DNA of 26,779 nucleotides. Origin: Haplosporangium gracile (taxonomy: Eukaryota > Mortierellomycota > Mortierellomycetes > Mortierellales > Mortierellaceae). The number at the start of each line of letters is the position of its first letter. The stretch's first letter is position 1. Location of the stretch: NCBI GenBank assembly GCA_015499985.1, contig JAAAUF010000580.1, positions 1-26,779 of the forward strand, read 5' to 3'. The notes under the pieces were generated by a model, which saw nothing but the letters and a program-made list of their open reading frames with translations, had not been told where the DNA came from and did no database searches. Shown here piece after piece: positions 1 through 10,607 of this stretch. The translations under genes and the position numbers were made by a program.

Positions 1-14
1 TTTTTTTTTGACAG

Positions 15-184
15 TTGTTTGTGTGGCAAGCCACTTTGGACGAGGTAGTCACAGCGAGGATAATCACGTGGAATTTATTCGTGCAATGCTGGTTGAGCCA
101 ATGCTGGTTGAGCAACTGCGCGCAAGATTCGTGTTTAGAGAAAAGGAAAGTAAGAAAGAGGAAAGAAAAGAACGAGTGTGTTGA
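15..184 (+). CDS. Probable 3'-terminal exon of an unknown + strand gene, cut by the left edge
   Basis: A run of nine T followed by GACAG occupies positions 1-14 and makes a strong 3' splice site. From there one frame (first full codon at 17) stays open for 55 codons to a TGA at 182-184. The peptide looks protein-like: a Gly/Ser/His/Asp/Glu-rich start, a helical middle (VEFIRAMLVEP), and a Lys/Glu-rich tail. A perfect 15-bp tandem duplication (84-98 and 99-113) falls in frame and repeats the five residues MLVE(P/Q). An AATAAA lies at 336-341, about 150 nt after the stop. I do not recognise the family. The gene would converge on the RRM gene. Chance openness of 56 codons cannot be excluded. Confidence 0.4.
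84..113. repeat. Perfect 15-bp tandem duplication
   Basis: CAATGCTGGTTGAGC is present twice without a gap. It is in frame with the putative terminal exon at 15-184 and keeps that frame open. Confidence 0.9.
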
Positions 185-647
185 AGGTATCAAGTGCAAA
201 TTGGCGAGAAGCAGGGCGATATTAAAATTCTTTTTAGGGCAGCAGGAAGAACTTTGAGCAGGAAAGCGAAAGATCATTAGAAAAGGGATAAATATCAAAA
301 AACAATGATGCAGAAGAACGAAAAGAAGGGAGCAAAATAAACTTCAACTGCGAGGGAACAAAACAAGGAAAAGAAAAGTGAAAGACAGACAAAATGAGGG
401 TAATGGGACATAGCTTTTGGGTCGTGGTAATGGATCAAATGAACATAGAAAATCAGCCTAAAGAAACAGGGTGCAAACAGAAAAAGAAATAGAAGAGCAA
501 CCAGACAAAAACAGAAGAAATGCAACGAAAATGAAATACAGTAAAGAAGAGTAAAGAAGAGAAACAAAAAGACCTGCTCATAGAGTGTGAAGGATTGCGC
601 TGCTCTGAGAACCCAAGAGAGTTTCGTCCGCCATAGCGATATCTCGT
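185..647. other. Convergent intergenic region, purine-rich on +
   Basis: This is the 3' space between the putative left-edge gene (+) and the RRM gene (-). It is strongly A/G-rich on the + strand and low in complexity. An AATAAA at 336-341 serves the + direction. The nearest AATAAA on the - strand lies at 74-79, about 570 nt past the RRM stop, so that gene probably uses a variant signal nearer by. I see no other gene here. Confidence 0.5.
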
Positions 648-2872
648 TTAGGCGTAGATGGCTCCGGATCCTCTCCAACTAGCGCCGCCGTCCAATTGGT
701 CCATAACAGCCTCCTTTCGCTCCATGTAGGCGCGATTTTGGTGCTCAACGGTCATCCGCTCCAAGGGGTCCCTTGGCGACTGGGTTTGCATCATTCCGGG
801 CATGGATCCCGCCATGAGTCCAGGATACGAGCCATAAGGTGCAGAGTGTCTGTTTTGTCCAAATCCAAAGTTGTTTTGACCACTAGAGTATGAAAAGTTA
901 AAAAGTATTCATAAGTGGCAAGTACAGTGCTTGAAGCAAACAGTAGTTAATGTGGTTTTAACAAAACACAACTGCATGTTCGGCGCCCTTACCGGAATCC
1001 CGAGGCACCCATCATGGAAGAACTGAGAGGCGACATGGGCTTGGGCTCATTCTGAGCGCGTCCCCACGAGAGACGGACGCGGGAGCTGCCTAAAAAGTGT
1101 ATGAAGAATAACACGAGAATATGTCAGGGAAACCATCGCTTCCAAGCCTGCAACGTCATATAAAATTCAACCTGTATCCAGCTCTCACTGTGTCATACCG
1201 ATCTGGTAGCCATTCAATTGATTGATGGCCATCTCGGCGCTCTGGCGATGAACAAACTGGACAAAGCCACAGCCCTTTCCTGGAGGGATCTTGACATATG
1301 TAATCTCTCCAAAAGCCGCAAAGACGTTTCTGAGCTCATCCTCATGGTTGACTCCTGAGAGGCCTCCGACAAAGACGGTTGTGTTGTTGGGATCGGTGAA
1401 CTGGTTCAAAGTGTGCTGAGGGCTTGTGGGCTGGGCTGGAGGCAGGTATCCATAGCCAGCTGGGGCCATACCCATGCTTCCTCCCATGCCAATCGAGCCA
1501 GCGCCTCCCATTCCGCCTGCAGGCAACTTATTCTTTGGAGTAGCCATCGAAATTCTGATGGGGCGACTGCCACAGTATACACCCTGCATCTCGTGAAGGG
1601 CGCGTAACTGCTCGCTCTCATCACCAAACCGAACAAAGCCGTAACCTATATTGAAGCGGAGATGAACAAATGTTAGCATAGTGTTGCAGGAGCAATGGCA
1701 AGAACAGGTTTTCAAGGAAGCTCTCCGACGTTGTTTTTTTCTTCGTTCTTCTTACCTCGCGAGAGCCCCGTGGTAGGGTCAGTCATGATCTTTGCCGATC
1801 TACATGACATGTATCGTTCTTGGAACGCAGCCTAGATGAGAGATCAACGTATGTGTTAACGCCAAAAACAATTAATCTAGTGCTGTCTCGATTGTAGACC
1901 ACTTCTTCAACTCCGCAGCTTGCTTTTTTTTCAGTTTTAGTTGCGACATCTTCACACAATGCATGGCAATTGGCGGCAATGATACATACCACGAGCATGT
2001 ATTCGGTCACTTCGGGTGAAAGATCCCCAACAAACACAGAGTATTCCTGAGCGCCTCCTGCGCCACTATATGGTTGATTTAACAACGGTCCAAAGAAAGA
2101 TGAAAACAATTAACGGCAACGCCTTTGGAGTACATAGACTTCCCATATCAGCAAGAGATTAACATAGAGCCACTTACGGCATGGCGACGTTGCCGCCCGA
2201 CGCCCAGTTGAGCTTGAAGATCTTGTTAGTGCCTGGGATCACAACTCCATTGAGGGTGTTGATGGCCTTGGCGGCGGCCGCAGGACTCGAGAGTTCAACA
2301 AAGCAGTAGCCAGCGCTCACTCTATATTCGGCGAGGCGGTCAAAGAGGACGAAAGAAAAGAACGTAAGAAAGAGAGAGAGAGTGACAGGGTTTCGTGAGT
2401 ACATCTCATGTTACCGCGTCGAAGAAGCCTTTGCTAAAGTTGAGGTAGTGATGTGCAGTGCAAGATGGAAGTGCTGGTGTGGTTTCACATTCGAACATAC
2501 CCTGTGAACTTGTCGCGAATCATCTTGACGGAGACCTGTTCACCCGCGCTGTACCATGCGCCGCGAATCCAGTTTTCGTCCATCCAAGGCTCAAGCTCGC
2601 CCATCCTAACACGAACAAAAATAATAATAACGAGGATGAGGAAAGCATATGTCAGCAGAGTTATGATAGAAGGGGGTGAAGAGGCAAAGAGGGACGAGGG
2701 TGGTTTCTGGTGCGTTTCGCACGCCCTTTGTATGACACTGCAGTATATATTGCGCAAGTACTCACCAAAGGGACGAAGGGGAGCGCATATCGCCACCGAA
2801 GCCAAATTGTGGTTGCTGCTGCTGTTGCAGTTGCTGTTGTTGCTGGAAAGCGAGAGGGTCGTAGTAGGCCAT
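648..2872 (-). CDS. Three-RRM RNA-binding protein, Nam8/Ngr1/Csx1/TIA-1 family
   Basis: Eight exons on the minus strand: 2872-2766, 2605-2501, 2321-2178, 2065-1990, 1831-1756, 1645-1199, 1089-993 and 882-648; the phases close to 428 codons plus TAA. The N-terminus is Gln-rich (residues 10-22). RRM1 spans about 35-118 and starts at the family hallmark LWMGELEPWMDE. RRM2 spans about 127-205, with RNP2 VFVGDL and RNP1 RGYGFVRF (169-176), and includes the FQERYxSCRSAKIMTD segment typical of Nam8/Csx1. A Gly/Met/Pro linker (207-256) leads to RRM3 (about 257-333; VFVGGL, KGCGFVQF). The C-terminal tail is Met/Gly/Pro-rich. In this family such proteins bind U-rich RNA, either in U1 snRNP-assisted 5' splice-site choice (Nam8, TIA-1) or in mRNA stability (Csx1, Ngr1). 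Which role applies here cannot be read from the sequence. The start has no in-frame rival and follows a CT-rich leader. Confidence 0.9.
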
Positions 2873-3300
2873 GGTTTGAAAGAAGGGAGTGTGCCGAGAG
2901 ATTAAGAGTAGTGATATGGTATGCTTGGGAGGAGCGAGAGAAGACAACAAAGAAAAAAAAAAAGACGAAACACAAGGACGAACAAAGTACAAAAGTGGAA
3001 TGCAGAGACGAAGAAGAGACAGGATGATGCTATGGATGGTGGTGGTGATGGGTGTTTGTATGTGAGTAAGTGGGTGAGTGAATGGATGTGTGTGCGTTGT
3101 TGGCCGGGAGAAGACACAGACAATGGAGGGATGGGTGACGAGGGAAGAATGGGTGATTATGGCGGAGAGGAAAAGAGTACAGAGGGAAGGGAAGGAGTAG
3201 AAAAGAAGAGAAGAGGAGAAAGGCAAAGGAAAAGGGACGAAAGAAAAAAAAGACACAAAAGGGAGGGGAGGAAGAAGAAAAGCAGGTAGGCTTTTTTTCA
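2873..3300 (-). promoter_or_regulatory. Pyrimidine-rich leader/promoter of the RRM gene
   Basis: On the minus strand this stretch is dominated by C/T with CA-rich patches, directly upstream of the ATG at 2872. Similar tracts precede the ABC transporter, the sphingomyelin-synthase-like gene and the F-box gene, so it is read as 5' UTR/core promoter. No clear TATA box was seen. Apparent open frames inside it are low-complexity and not supported as genes. Confidence 0.5.
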
Positions 3301-3414
3301 GTCATGTCACTCTTGCATCTGCACACTGCACAGGGGAGCACATCACTCTGAACTCACACGCACACTTTGCCTCTACTGGTGCTACTACATGGTACAGCAC
3401 ATCGCCCTGACATT

Positions 3415-3747
3415 CTACTCCTCGGTTGGGTGGATTGGTCTACCTTCGGATCGACCGCCCGACACACGCAGCCCCATGATCGTGCTTCCCTTCTTCTCCC
3501 GGACCATCTTTTCACCATAGTAGTGTATCAGATCATGAGCTGTTCCTAGGAGAGTACGGTTGTCTGTCGGGGGACCATTGGGGACCACCGCCTCTGTAAA
3601 CTCTTGCGCAGCCCTGCCGTCTCCTCTCCTCCTGCAACTGTGCTTGTGAATAAGAACCAAGCTTCAAAAGCCAAAAGGGATGCCAAGAACAACACCAACA
3701 ACAGGCACGAGATAATAAAAAGGAGATAGATTTTTCCCGTCGACCAT
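3415..3747 (-). pseudogene. Small unassigned frame with one internal TGA (possible pseudogene, recoded ORF or mis-modelled exon)
   Basis: An ATG at 3747-3745 (context CGCGATGG) opens a frame that begins MVDGKNLSPFYYLVPVVG and continues as a hydrophobic, membrane-like segment to residue 27. A TGA follows at 3666-3664, after which the same frame runs a further 82 codons to TAG at 3417-3415. The second part looks coding: its first codon positions are purine-rich, and it contains segments such as RTLLGTAHDLIHYYGEKM. No convincing GT-AG intron removes the TGA. The frame begins only 137 nt downstream of the cyclin stop, and its end lies about 540 nt upstream of the RRM start. A second frame through the same DNA is also open and encodes a transmembrane-like segment, so the true reading is uncertain. 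I do not recognise the protein. A nonsense-mutated gene, a stop-codon read-through, or an unrecognised splice are all possible. Confidence 0.3.
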
Positions 3748-3869
3748 CGCGGGCAAAATAAATCTGGCTCGAGAAGTCCAACAGTAAGCCAGGCGCAAAT
3801 ACACCGTGCGTCGTTTCGTATGTTCTCTGCTTCTCTCCCCTTTTCATTCTACTTTGCTTCGATGAGGCC

Positions 3870-3875
3870 TTTATT
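3870..3875 (-). terminator. Poly(A) signal of the cyclin gene
   Basis: AATAAA on the minus strand, starting ten nucleotides past the cyclin stop codon. Confidence 0.6.
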
Positions 3876-3884
3876 AGGAGTTAT

Positions 3885-5814
3885 CTACGATTGACTGTAC
3901 CGGACAGTCGGATTCGAAGCACCTCCATCTTGTATCCGTTCCAATTCTAAAGCAACAGAACAACAGAAATCGCAAAAAAGAAAGAAAGAAAGAAAAAAAA
4001 AAAGGGTACATTAGAACATAGCAAATAGAGTTCCATCAACCCGCGACAACATTTGTCAAAAAAGAAATGAAACTCATACCAGCATGAACTCCAATGGTTC
4101 TTGAGTGTTCTGTCCGAGCCTTTTTAAGTGGTGGTTGCTGGTGTTGTATGTCCAACTGTCTGGCGTCATGCAATGTGATGTGGATCTTGTCGTACAGCTG
4201 TCTCTGCTCATCCGACCGTCCTATTGAAAGCAAGTCCAGCATCTGATGGCTAAAGTCTGAGGGACGTATATTTTCAAGTGGAGTGGAACTGGTGTGAGAT
4301 CGACATGCACATATGATCCAGACGTGCACCATCTTGGCAACGACAGTTTACGCAGTTTGTTACCTTCAACGTCTATTGACCGCGTCCGAAGAGCCTTCAT
4401 CCACGGCTTTCCTTTGATAAGATCAGGAAATGATTCACCAAGGAGCTTCGATGCGAGATAAATCGATCCTGCTGCAATCGTGTGGGGTGGATATTCAAGA
4501 CATACTCCAATCTTATAACTATAGACAGCAATTCAGTGTCAGTCAAACGTGCTCCACAGAGAGCATCGAAGAGAGCTTATGGCGCAAGGTACACAAGTTT
4601 CAGTAGAACCGTCACTCACCTATCCCGAGCAATGTCCCATGCCTGACGTGCCAGTTGCTTCGAGCCTACCAAAGAACACAGTTTACACAAAAAGCAACGG
4701 TTAGTCCGCCATCAGTGTCGTTTACAGTAGGTGTCGCGAATGAACCACATCGAGTCGTCTGTTACCTTGCATGGTCTTGACAAATTTGATGATGTAGCTG
4801 TAGGGATGGATAATCCTAAAGTCAAAGCAAATAGCCTCCAGAACCATTTTCTCGTACAAGAGAACCCGTTTCCGTTGCTCTTCTCCCTCCTAAACAGAGC
4901 AAAGTGAATTGAAGGATGCCAATATGGGATGTAAGGACACTCGAAGTTCATCGTCCGCATTGAAACTACATCCTGATCGAGGAAAGAAACTTGCTGCTGT
5001 CCTACCTTGCTTTCAGTATCCCAGTCTGTTGCGTTGGGATGTCGAAAAATGTACGTGGCGATCATGATGTCCTTGAGCTTCTTGATCGTATCTTCGACCT
5101 TGGATGATACAAACAGACACGCCATAACCACCTAGATCAAAAAGTCAAGTTGTTATTATCAAAGTATTCCGATATCATGCATTCTGTCCGCGACTGCGAC
5201 AAGTGATGTATGAGTTCCTTCCAGCTCCATTACCTCATTTCCTGTGTCCTGTACCGAGTTGAACATAAAAAACCGATGTAGTAGCAGTTGAGCCGTGCTG
5301 ACAGTGTGTTGAGGACTATGCAGAGAAAGCAAAGATGAATCAGCGCATGAATCCCGGTATCATTCTTCATGCTGGCGACAAGTAAAGCAAGCAGCTGAGG
5401 AGCAAGATTGCCTTACAATCCAATCCGTTTCCCGATGGCGGCGATGATCTCGCAAGATTCCCTCCGCATATCAGTCTGTCGGTGAAGACTGATACCAGGT
5501 GTCCTCGCCATGTAAACGATCCCTTGGTCATGCTTGCTGTAGTATGTCCTTGACACGCGGTTAATAGAGTTTAGTATGGGCAAAGTTTGGAGTGGCGGCA
5601 CTGGTGGAGGTAGAGGAGGAGGCTGTTGTTGTTCCAGCGAGAGATGGTGTGTCTGGCGAAGTTCTCCTGGCATGGCCGATTGTTGTTGTTGTTGTTGGTG
5701 AGAATAGGTTGAATTATGCAAGGTTTGATGGTGAGAAGCGGCTGGTCCTGTGTGGGATCTCCCTGAGGAGGGCGTGCTTGGACTTGTCGAGGTCGGGCGG
5801 CTGGGCGAGTACAT
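3885..5814 (-). CDS. Cyclin K / Ctk2-like cyclin (transcriptional CDK partner)
   Basis: Eight exons on the minus strand: 5814-5417, 5315-5234, 5131-5006, 4889-4766, 4665-4620, 4518-4364, 4256-4080 and 3946-3885; the phases close to 389 codons plus TAG. Residues 1-80 are Ser/Pro/Thr-rich with a Q6 run (40-45) and a Gln/Pro stretch (62-78). The first cyclin fold is about residues 115-235, with RRESCEIIAAIGKRIG, a LLLHRFFMF helix, and CLFVSSKVEDTIKKLKDI matching the family's A-x-K-V-E-E-x-x-K helix. The second fold covers about 216-325, ending in HQMLDLLSIG as in cyclin K. The short basic tail (LKKAR) may be a nuclear signal. Such cyclins activate CDK9/CDK12/Ctk1-type kinases that phosphorylate the RNA polymerase II CTD. 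Cyclin T/Bur2 or cyclin L assignments cannot be excluded. The start shares a divergent promoter with HEATR6. Confidence 0.87.
3972..4003 (-). repeat. (CTTT)n / poly-T tract in the last cyclin intron
   Basis: On the minus strand this is a T run followed by CTTT repeats upstream of the TTTAG acceptor, so it doubles as the polypyrimidine tract of the 133-nt last intron (3947-4079). Confidence 0.6.
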
Positions 5815-5985
5815 TAGAGGTCAAGAGGTCGTCCTTCCTCTCGCAGGCATGGTATAAAAAGGCGCTAGAGTGGCTTGTGGCTGCTAAGTTACGCCAGTCA
5901 ACTATTTGTTCGCCTAGACTCGAGTGACCTCCATTGACTTTCTCCAATCACTCCCGTCACTTCCGTCACTTGCCATTTCTAAGCC
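5815..5985. promoter_or_regulatory. 171-bp divergent promoter of the cyclin and HEATR6 genes
   Basis: The two start codons face away from each other with only 171 bp between them. A TATAAAAA sits at 5853-5860 in the HEATR6 direction, 126 nt before its ATG. CCGTCACTT is repeated in tandem at 5954-5962 and 5963-5971, giving two TGACGG half-sites on the minus strand that resemble ATF/CREB-type half-sites. Co-regulation of the two genes is an inference from this geometry. Confidence 0.6.
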
Positions 5986-8900
5986 ATGGCTAATGCTTCG
6001 CGACAACGCCACTACAGACATCACAGGGGATCGGGACAGGCGCGGAGGACAGACGGCGAAGATACTCAAGCGCGGGCGACAGGTCCAAGGCAGAAGGGGT
6101 CTGTCGTCCCAGTCGCCGGTGACTGCTTATCGTCCCAGGGTAGGCAGGAGCTTCGAGAGGACCTTGTTAATATTCTCGACCGAGCAAAAGGAGGGCGAGC
6201 TGATGCAGCAAAGGATGCTACAGACTCACAGGAGTTCTCCAAGGTACAAGGGAGAGATTTGTTTATATACAACGGTATAATCATGCTTCCATCGATATAT
6301 TGTTCTAACCAACTGCTCGTCACTTGTGTAGTCTGCCCAAGAGAAGCTAGCCCTTGCCTGCATAGAAATGTCGAGCAGTACACAGGATGATGTCGAACTT
6401 ATGTCCAAAATCGTCTTTACTCTCTTCAACAATGAGCTGGTCAAGGTGAGTCCCGCGTCGGATCAAACGAAAGTTTGATATAGGAATATATTGAAAAGGT
6501 TATTAACCACCCATTTCGTGGCAGTTGCCTCCTGCTAGTTCCTCAAATTTCAACCTGGTCGAAGCGTTGTGCGTTTATTTCACAAAGGCATTCAAATTAT
6601 TTGATCCGCAAGGCAACACTACCTCCAATTCGACTCTTAGTGCCTCTAATGCAATTAGTGCTCAGGCGGATATTATTCAACGCAGCCAAGTGGATATCCT
6701 TCGAGCATTGAGCGCAGTATTATTCGAGAATGGTGCACTGATCAAAGATGTAAGTTTCCAAATCGTGACTCAACCACGCGTTGCTATGCAAAATCAAAAT
6801 CGGCGTGCTGCGGCGATACTGATTGTAATTTGCTTTGGTATTATAGGCATTCTCAGATCTTATTGACATTCTACTCGGAACATGTTCAAGTCCGAGACGA
6901 CAAGAACAATCAGAGCTGCGACGTATGGCCTTGAACTGTGTGGCGAACTCGGTGCACAAGACGGGATCATTATATTCGACATACCACGACCGGATCTACG
7001 ATCTCCTCCTATCGAACCTGATGGCAACTTCATACTACGAGGTGGGCACGATGGCCAGTCTCTCGAGTACCGTACGACGCAAAGATCGCGCCTCAGAACG
7101 CAAGGTAACTCACCAACAGACAATGGCTTAACCTTTCCGTCCATACTCCTCAGAATTGACTTTGTTAGAGTGTTGATCTAACATCAGACTCGTTCACAGC
7201 TTATTAGCTCTGCGCTTCGAGCGCTCCACTTTTTGCTACAGGAAGACAAAACACTTTCGACGCGTTCTATGCCGCCACTCGTCGATGTCATTTGTCGATT
7301 CATGTTTTTCACATCCGACAACGTAACTGGACACCTTGCGGTGACGCCTTCATCAAACACATTCAGCATTGGAGTCATCAAGCGCTCCTCATACGCCACC
7401 CCAACAAGTTCAACTTCTGTTTCAATCTCTACAGGAACTCTGAGCGGCTCCTCACAACTTGCAGACATATATGGCGATCCAACTTTATCAGCTCGTCGCA
7501 GTATACAATCTTCCGACTCAGAATACTCGGATTCAGAGTCAGGAGTTCACCAAGCGCAAAGAATGCAACATGATGGCAAGGTCCGTCTCAACGCCTTACT
7601 CTGCCTGCAGGCTATGGCAAGAGCTGTCCCAAAGCAGCTGCAACCCCACTGGCCGAAGTTCTTGACAACCTCTACATCTCCGCTTACTACTCTCGCAACA
7701 TACAAGGCGCCTTCATTGTTGAGTTTAATGGGATCGGATCCTATACCCACTGTACGTACGGCAGCATGCATCGTTCTCGGCAACATCCTGGAGAGCTCTA
7801 AGCAATATTTGGCCATGGCTGAGGAGAAGTCGCAACTGTCAGGAATGAAGTCGCATGCAGGTATTCTGACGCTGTCGGAGAAGGTCGGTCTGATGACAAG
7901 GGAGCTACACGTTGGAGTCGCAGCCGCTATGAACAACGTTGACAACACTGTAGAACAAGCAATCGTTATCCATATGATCAAATGTGCTACTTCAATTGTC
8001 ACAAACTGCACGTATGAAAAGATGAGACGCGGACTCGCCCTTACGATATTCAACTCTATCAAGCGATTCTTGGACTCTGACGGTACGTAGACTGTTCACT
8101 GAGTTCATTAAGGCTGACATTTATATGTTGATAGATTAGGCCTTACAAGTTATGAACACTCTTTTATTTGATATAGAGCTGGGGCTTCAGGTAGCGACTC
8201 TCTTATTTACGACGGCTCTTTTAAGCAATACGTCTGCTCAGACTGAACTACGAGAGACTATTCTTTTACCATCTCAGGATGAGAACACTACACCCAATCT
8301 TTTGTCGCAACTTATGGACCTGATCGACGGCGCAGACATCCCTATACCCGTCCGTGTGGAAGCATGGAACACACTGAGCGCTATCGCGCGGCATCACGTT
8401 GTTGTGATTCAGTCTTCCTGGCCGAGATTTGATACGGCGCTGGCGATTGAGCATAATGCTGAAGACTCGCGTGCTCGGACTGCTGGATTGTTGTTTCTGG
8501 AAGAGTTTGCCAAGTCGGGATCCAGTGCCTCCCCTCCTTCGGTAATGTGGACTTGCGTCTTTATTTCCATGGACATATCGTGATTATCCTTGCACAGCTT
8601 TACTCATCTTACATCTAACCTTTTGGTAGACATCCGCTTGGTGGAAGGATATCTTGGAACGGCATATACTCAACGTGTTCTCAGATAGTCCGTCGTTCAA
8701 GGCATTAGGATGCGATTGTATTTCTCATATCTCGGCCGAAGCGTTCAACGGCTTGTCTGTAAGTAACTGCCAAACTATTTGCTTGTTAATGTCTAAGATT
8801 GCGCCTTCAAACAAAAACATAGTCTTCTAACGATACTACTTGACCGACCCATCATAGAATCGTCTTGAAGTTCTCATTATGTCGTTGGTACTCGGGACGG

Positions 8901-9956
8901 CCATGGATGAGAATGCGACTGCCAGGGCTGCGGCGTGTCGCGCGATTGGCGTGTTCATTTTATTCCCTTCTCTCCGGGAAGACTGTACACTGATCGTCGA
9001 TATGGCAAACACAGTACTTGGCTTGTGTCGGGATCCTAATCTCAATGTGAGAGTCCGAGCAAGCTGGGCAGTAGGCAACCTGAGTGATTCATTGGTGCTT
9101 CTAAAGTCAAATGGACAGGATGATGTTCTGGAGGAGGTTCTGACACTTTCGCTTTGGACCAAAGTTATGAGGACTGCCTTAGCCGTTTGTCAGGACAACG
9201 AAAAGCTAAAGTCGAATGGTATCCGTGCCATCGGGGGACTTCTCCGAGTGACGTTCGAGGGTATTCTGGAGCGTGAGAGGCATAGTCTGGTGAAGGAGGC
9301 CGTCTATGCACTGATAAAGCATATGGAACAGGGCTCGTTAAAGGTGCAACGCAAGTGGATCTTTTGGTTATGTTGCAGGATCTGGATTTTCAATGGGTCT
9401 TTTACTCACGCGCAATTCTATCTATGTTTCTCAATAGGGGCGGTGGAATGCCTGTTATGCTGTGCAAAATGCGTTGCTGAATCCTGACTTTCCCATTGGA
9501 TCGACTGCAGGAACGAGCTATGCGCTGGACTCGGACATGGTCTCTTGGACAAAGGACGTCTACAGTGCGCTTCTGCAAGCTATTCAGCAGAATAAGAACT
9601 TTAAGGTTCGGATCAATGCATGCGCTGCTCTTGCAGTTCCCAAGACGCGAGCCAAGTTTGGCGACCAGGCGCTTTTTCGCAACATTATTCAAGTCCTGAT
9701 GACGGCAGTGCAGAACCTGGATCATGAGCAGGGTCAGCATGAGTTTGGCGAGTTTCAATATCGTGGTCAACTCGAGACGAGGCTGCTTAGGTGTCTGGAT
9801 CACCTGCTTCAAGTCTCGGGTGGGCTTTCCAAGCTGGGACTGGAACTCGATTCGGCATTGCGTCAGAGAATTTTGGCAAGTCGGCCAGCTGTGGCTCCTC
9901 CTCCTGTCGAGTCTATACAACAGGTTACTGATGGGGTTGAGACCTTGGCTGTGTAG
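5986..9956 (+). CDS. HEATR6: HEAT repeat-containing protein 6 orthologue
   Basis: Nine exons: 5986-6243, 6332-6445, 6525-6749, 6847-7104, 7200-8082, 8177-8541, 8630-8758, 8858-9343 and 9438-9956; the phases close to 1078 aa plus TAG (animal HEATR6 is about 1180). The ATG has a GCCATGG context and an in-frame TAA two codons upstream. Landmarks recalled from HEATR6 are present: an acidic serine cluster SSDSEYSDSES (389-399) followed by KVRLNALLCLQ; a TVRTAACIVLGNILESSKQYL repeat; then LFPSLREDC and NLNVRVRASWAVGNLSDSL (exon 8); and RWNACYAVQNALLNP with NKNFKVRINACAALAVP (exon 9). The helical repeats suggest a protein-binding solenoid; the molecular role of HEATR6 is poorly known. Two donors are weak (GTACAA after exon 1, GTGCAA after exon 8). 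The exon 6 acceptor was chosen because it restores the family spacing. Confidence 0.88.
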
Positions 9957-10601
9957 ATTCTTTATAGCCGTCTATCAGTGGTGACCCGAATACAAGCCAT
10001 CTTATAGCCTAACTGTACCATCCATAATGCTCTCCCGGCCTCTTCTGCTATGGAGGAGAAATTATGTTTTCGGTGCTGTCGATGTTGTCATGGGTGTTAT
10101 TGTTGTTTTTGCTGATTAACTATCAAACAGAAGGATGGGTTTTGTCAAGTGTGAATGGAGAGAGTAAAGTTGGAGGGAAGAGTCGAAACAGAATATAGTG
10201 GATGCTGCCTCCAATAGTACTAATACCCAAAAAAAATTACACTAGCTCTGACCAGAATTTTTTTTCTTGTCGTTCACCGCTCTGATTCAAAGTGTTGTGC
10301 ATAAAAGGTTTGTTTGTTCAAGACCTGCCTGTCTTTTCTTGTAGTCTTAAGGTTTCTGTCCAAAGATGCAAGGAAGTAGGAACCGTTCCGAGAAAGAAAA
10401 AAAAAGTATCACTCCGTGCGCTAATGCTTAAATGCAATGCTCACGTATATGCAATTCAAGCAACTTTGAGGTCAACAACAACGACGCGAGTGACCAATGG
10501 CCCTAATCTTGTAGTTTCGCGTTGGCTGTTGTTTTGAGGGTTAGAGGAAGGTACGCGTGGGTTTGTGGTAACTGCTTTTTCTTGTTAGCAACCCGCCATT
10601 T
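9957..10601. other. Intergenic region downstream of HEATR6
   Basis: It holds the HEATR6 3' UTR and the space before the candidate minus-strand gene. No textbook AATAAA follows the HEATR6 stop closely; several A/T-rich runs (near 10228 and 10258) are possible processing sites. I see no supported gene. Confidence 0.5.
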
Positions 10602-10607
10602 TTTATT
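10602..10607 (-). terminator. AATAAA directly after the stop of the candidate small gene
   Basis: AATAAA on the minus strand abuts the TAA at 10610-10608, an arrangement like that of the cyclin gene. Confidence 0.4.

Noticed and set aside
8083..8152. Acceptor just before GCCTTACAAGTTATG for HEATR6 exon 6
   Set aside because: It breaks the reading frame with the preceding exon. The acceptor at 8176 is in phase and restores the spacing recalled from HEATR6.
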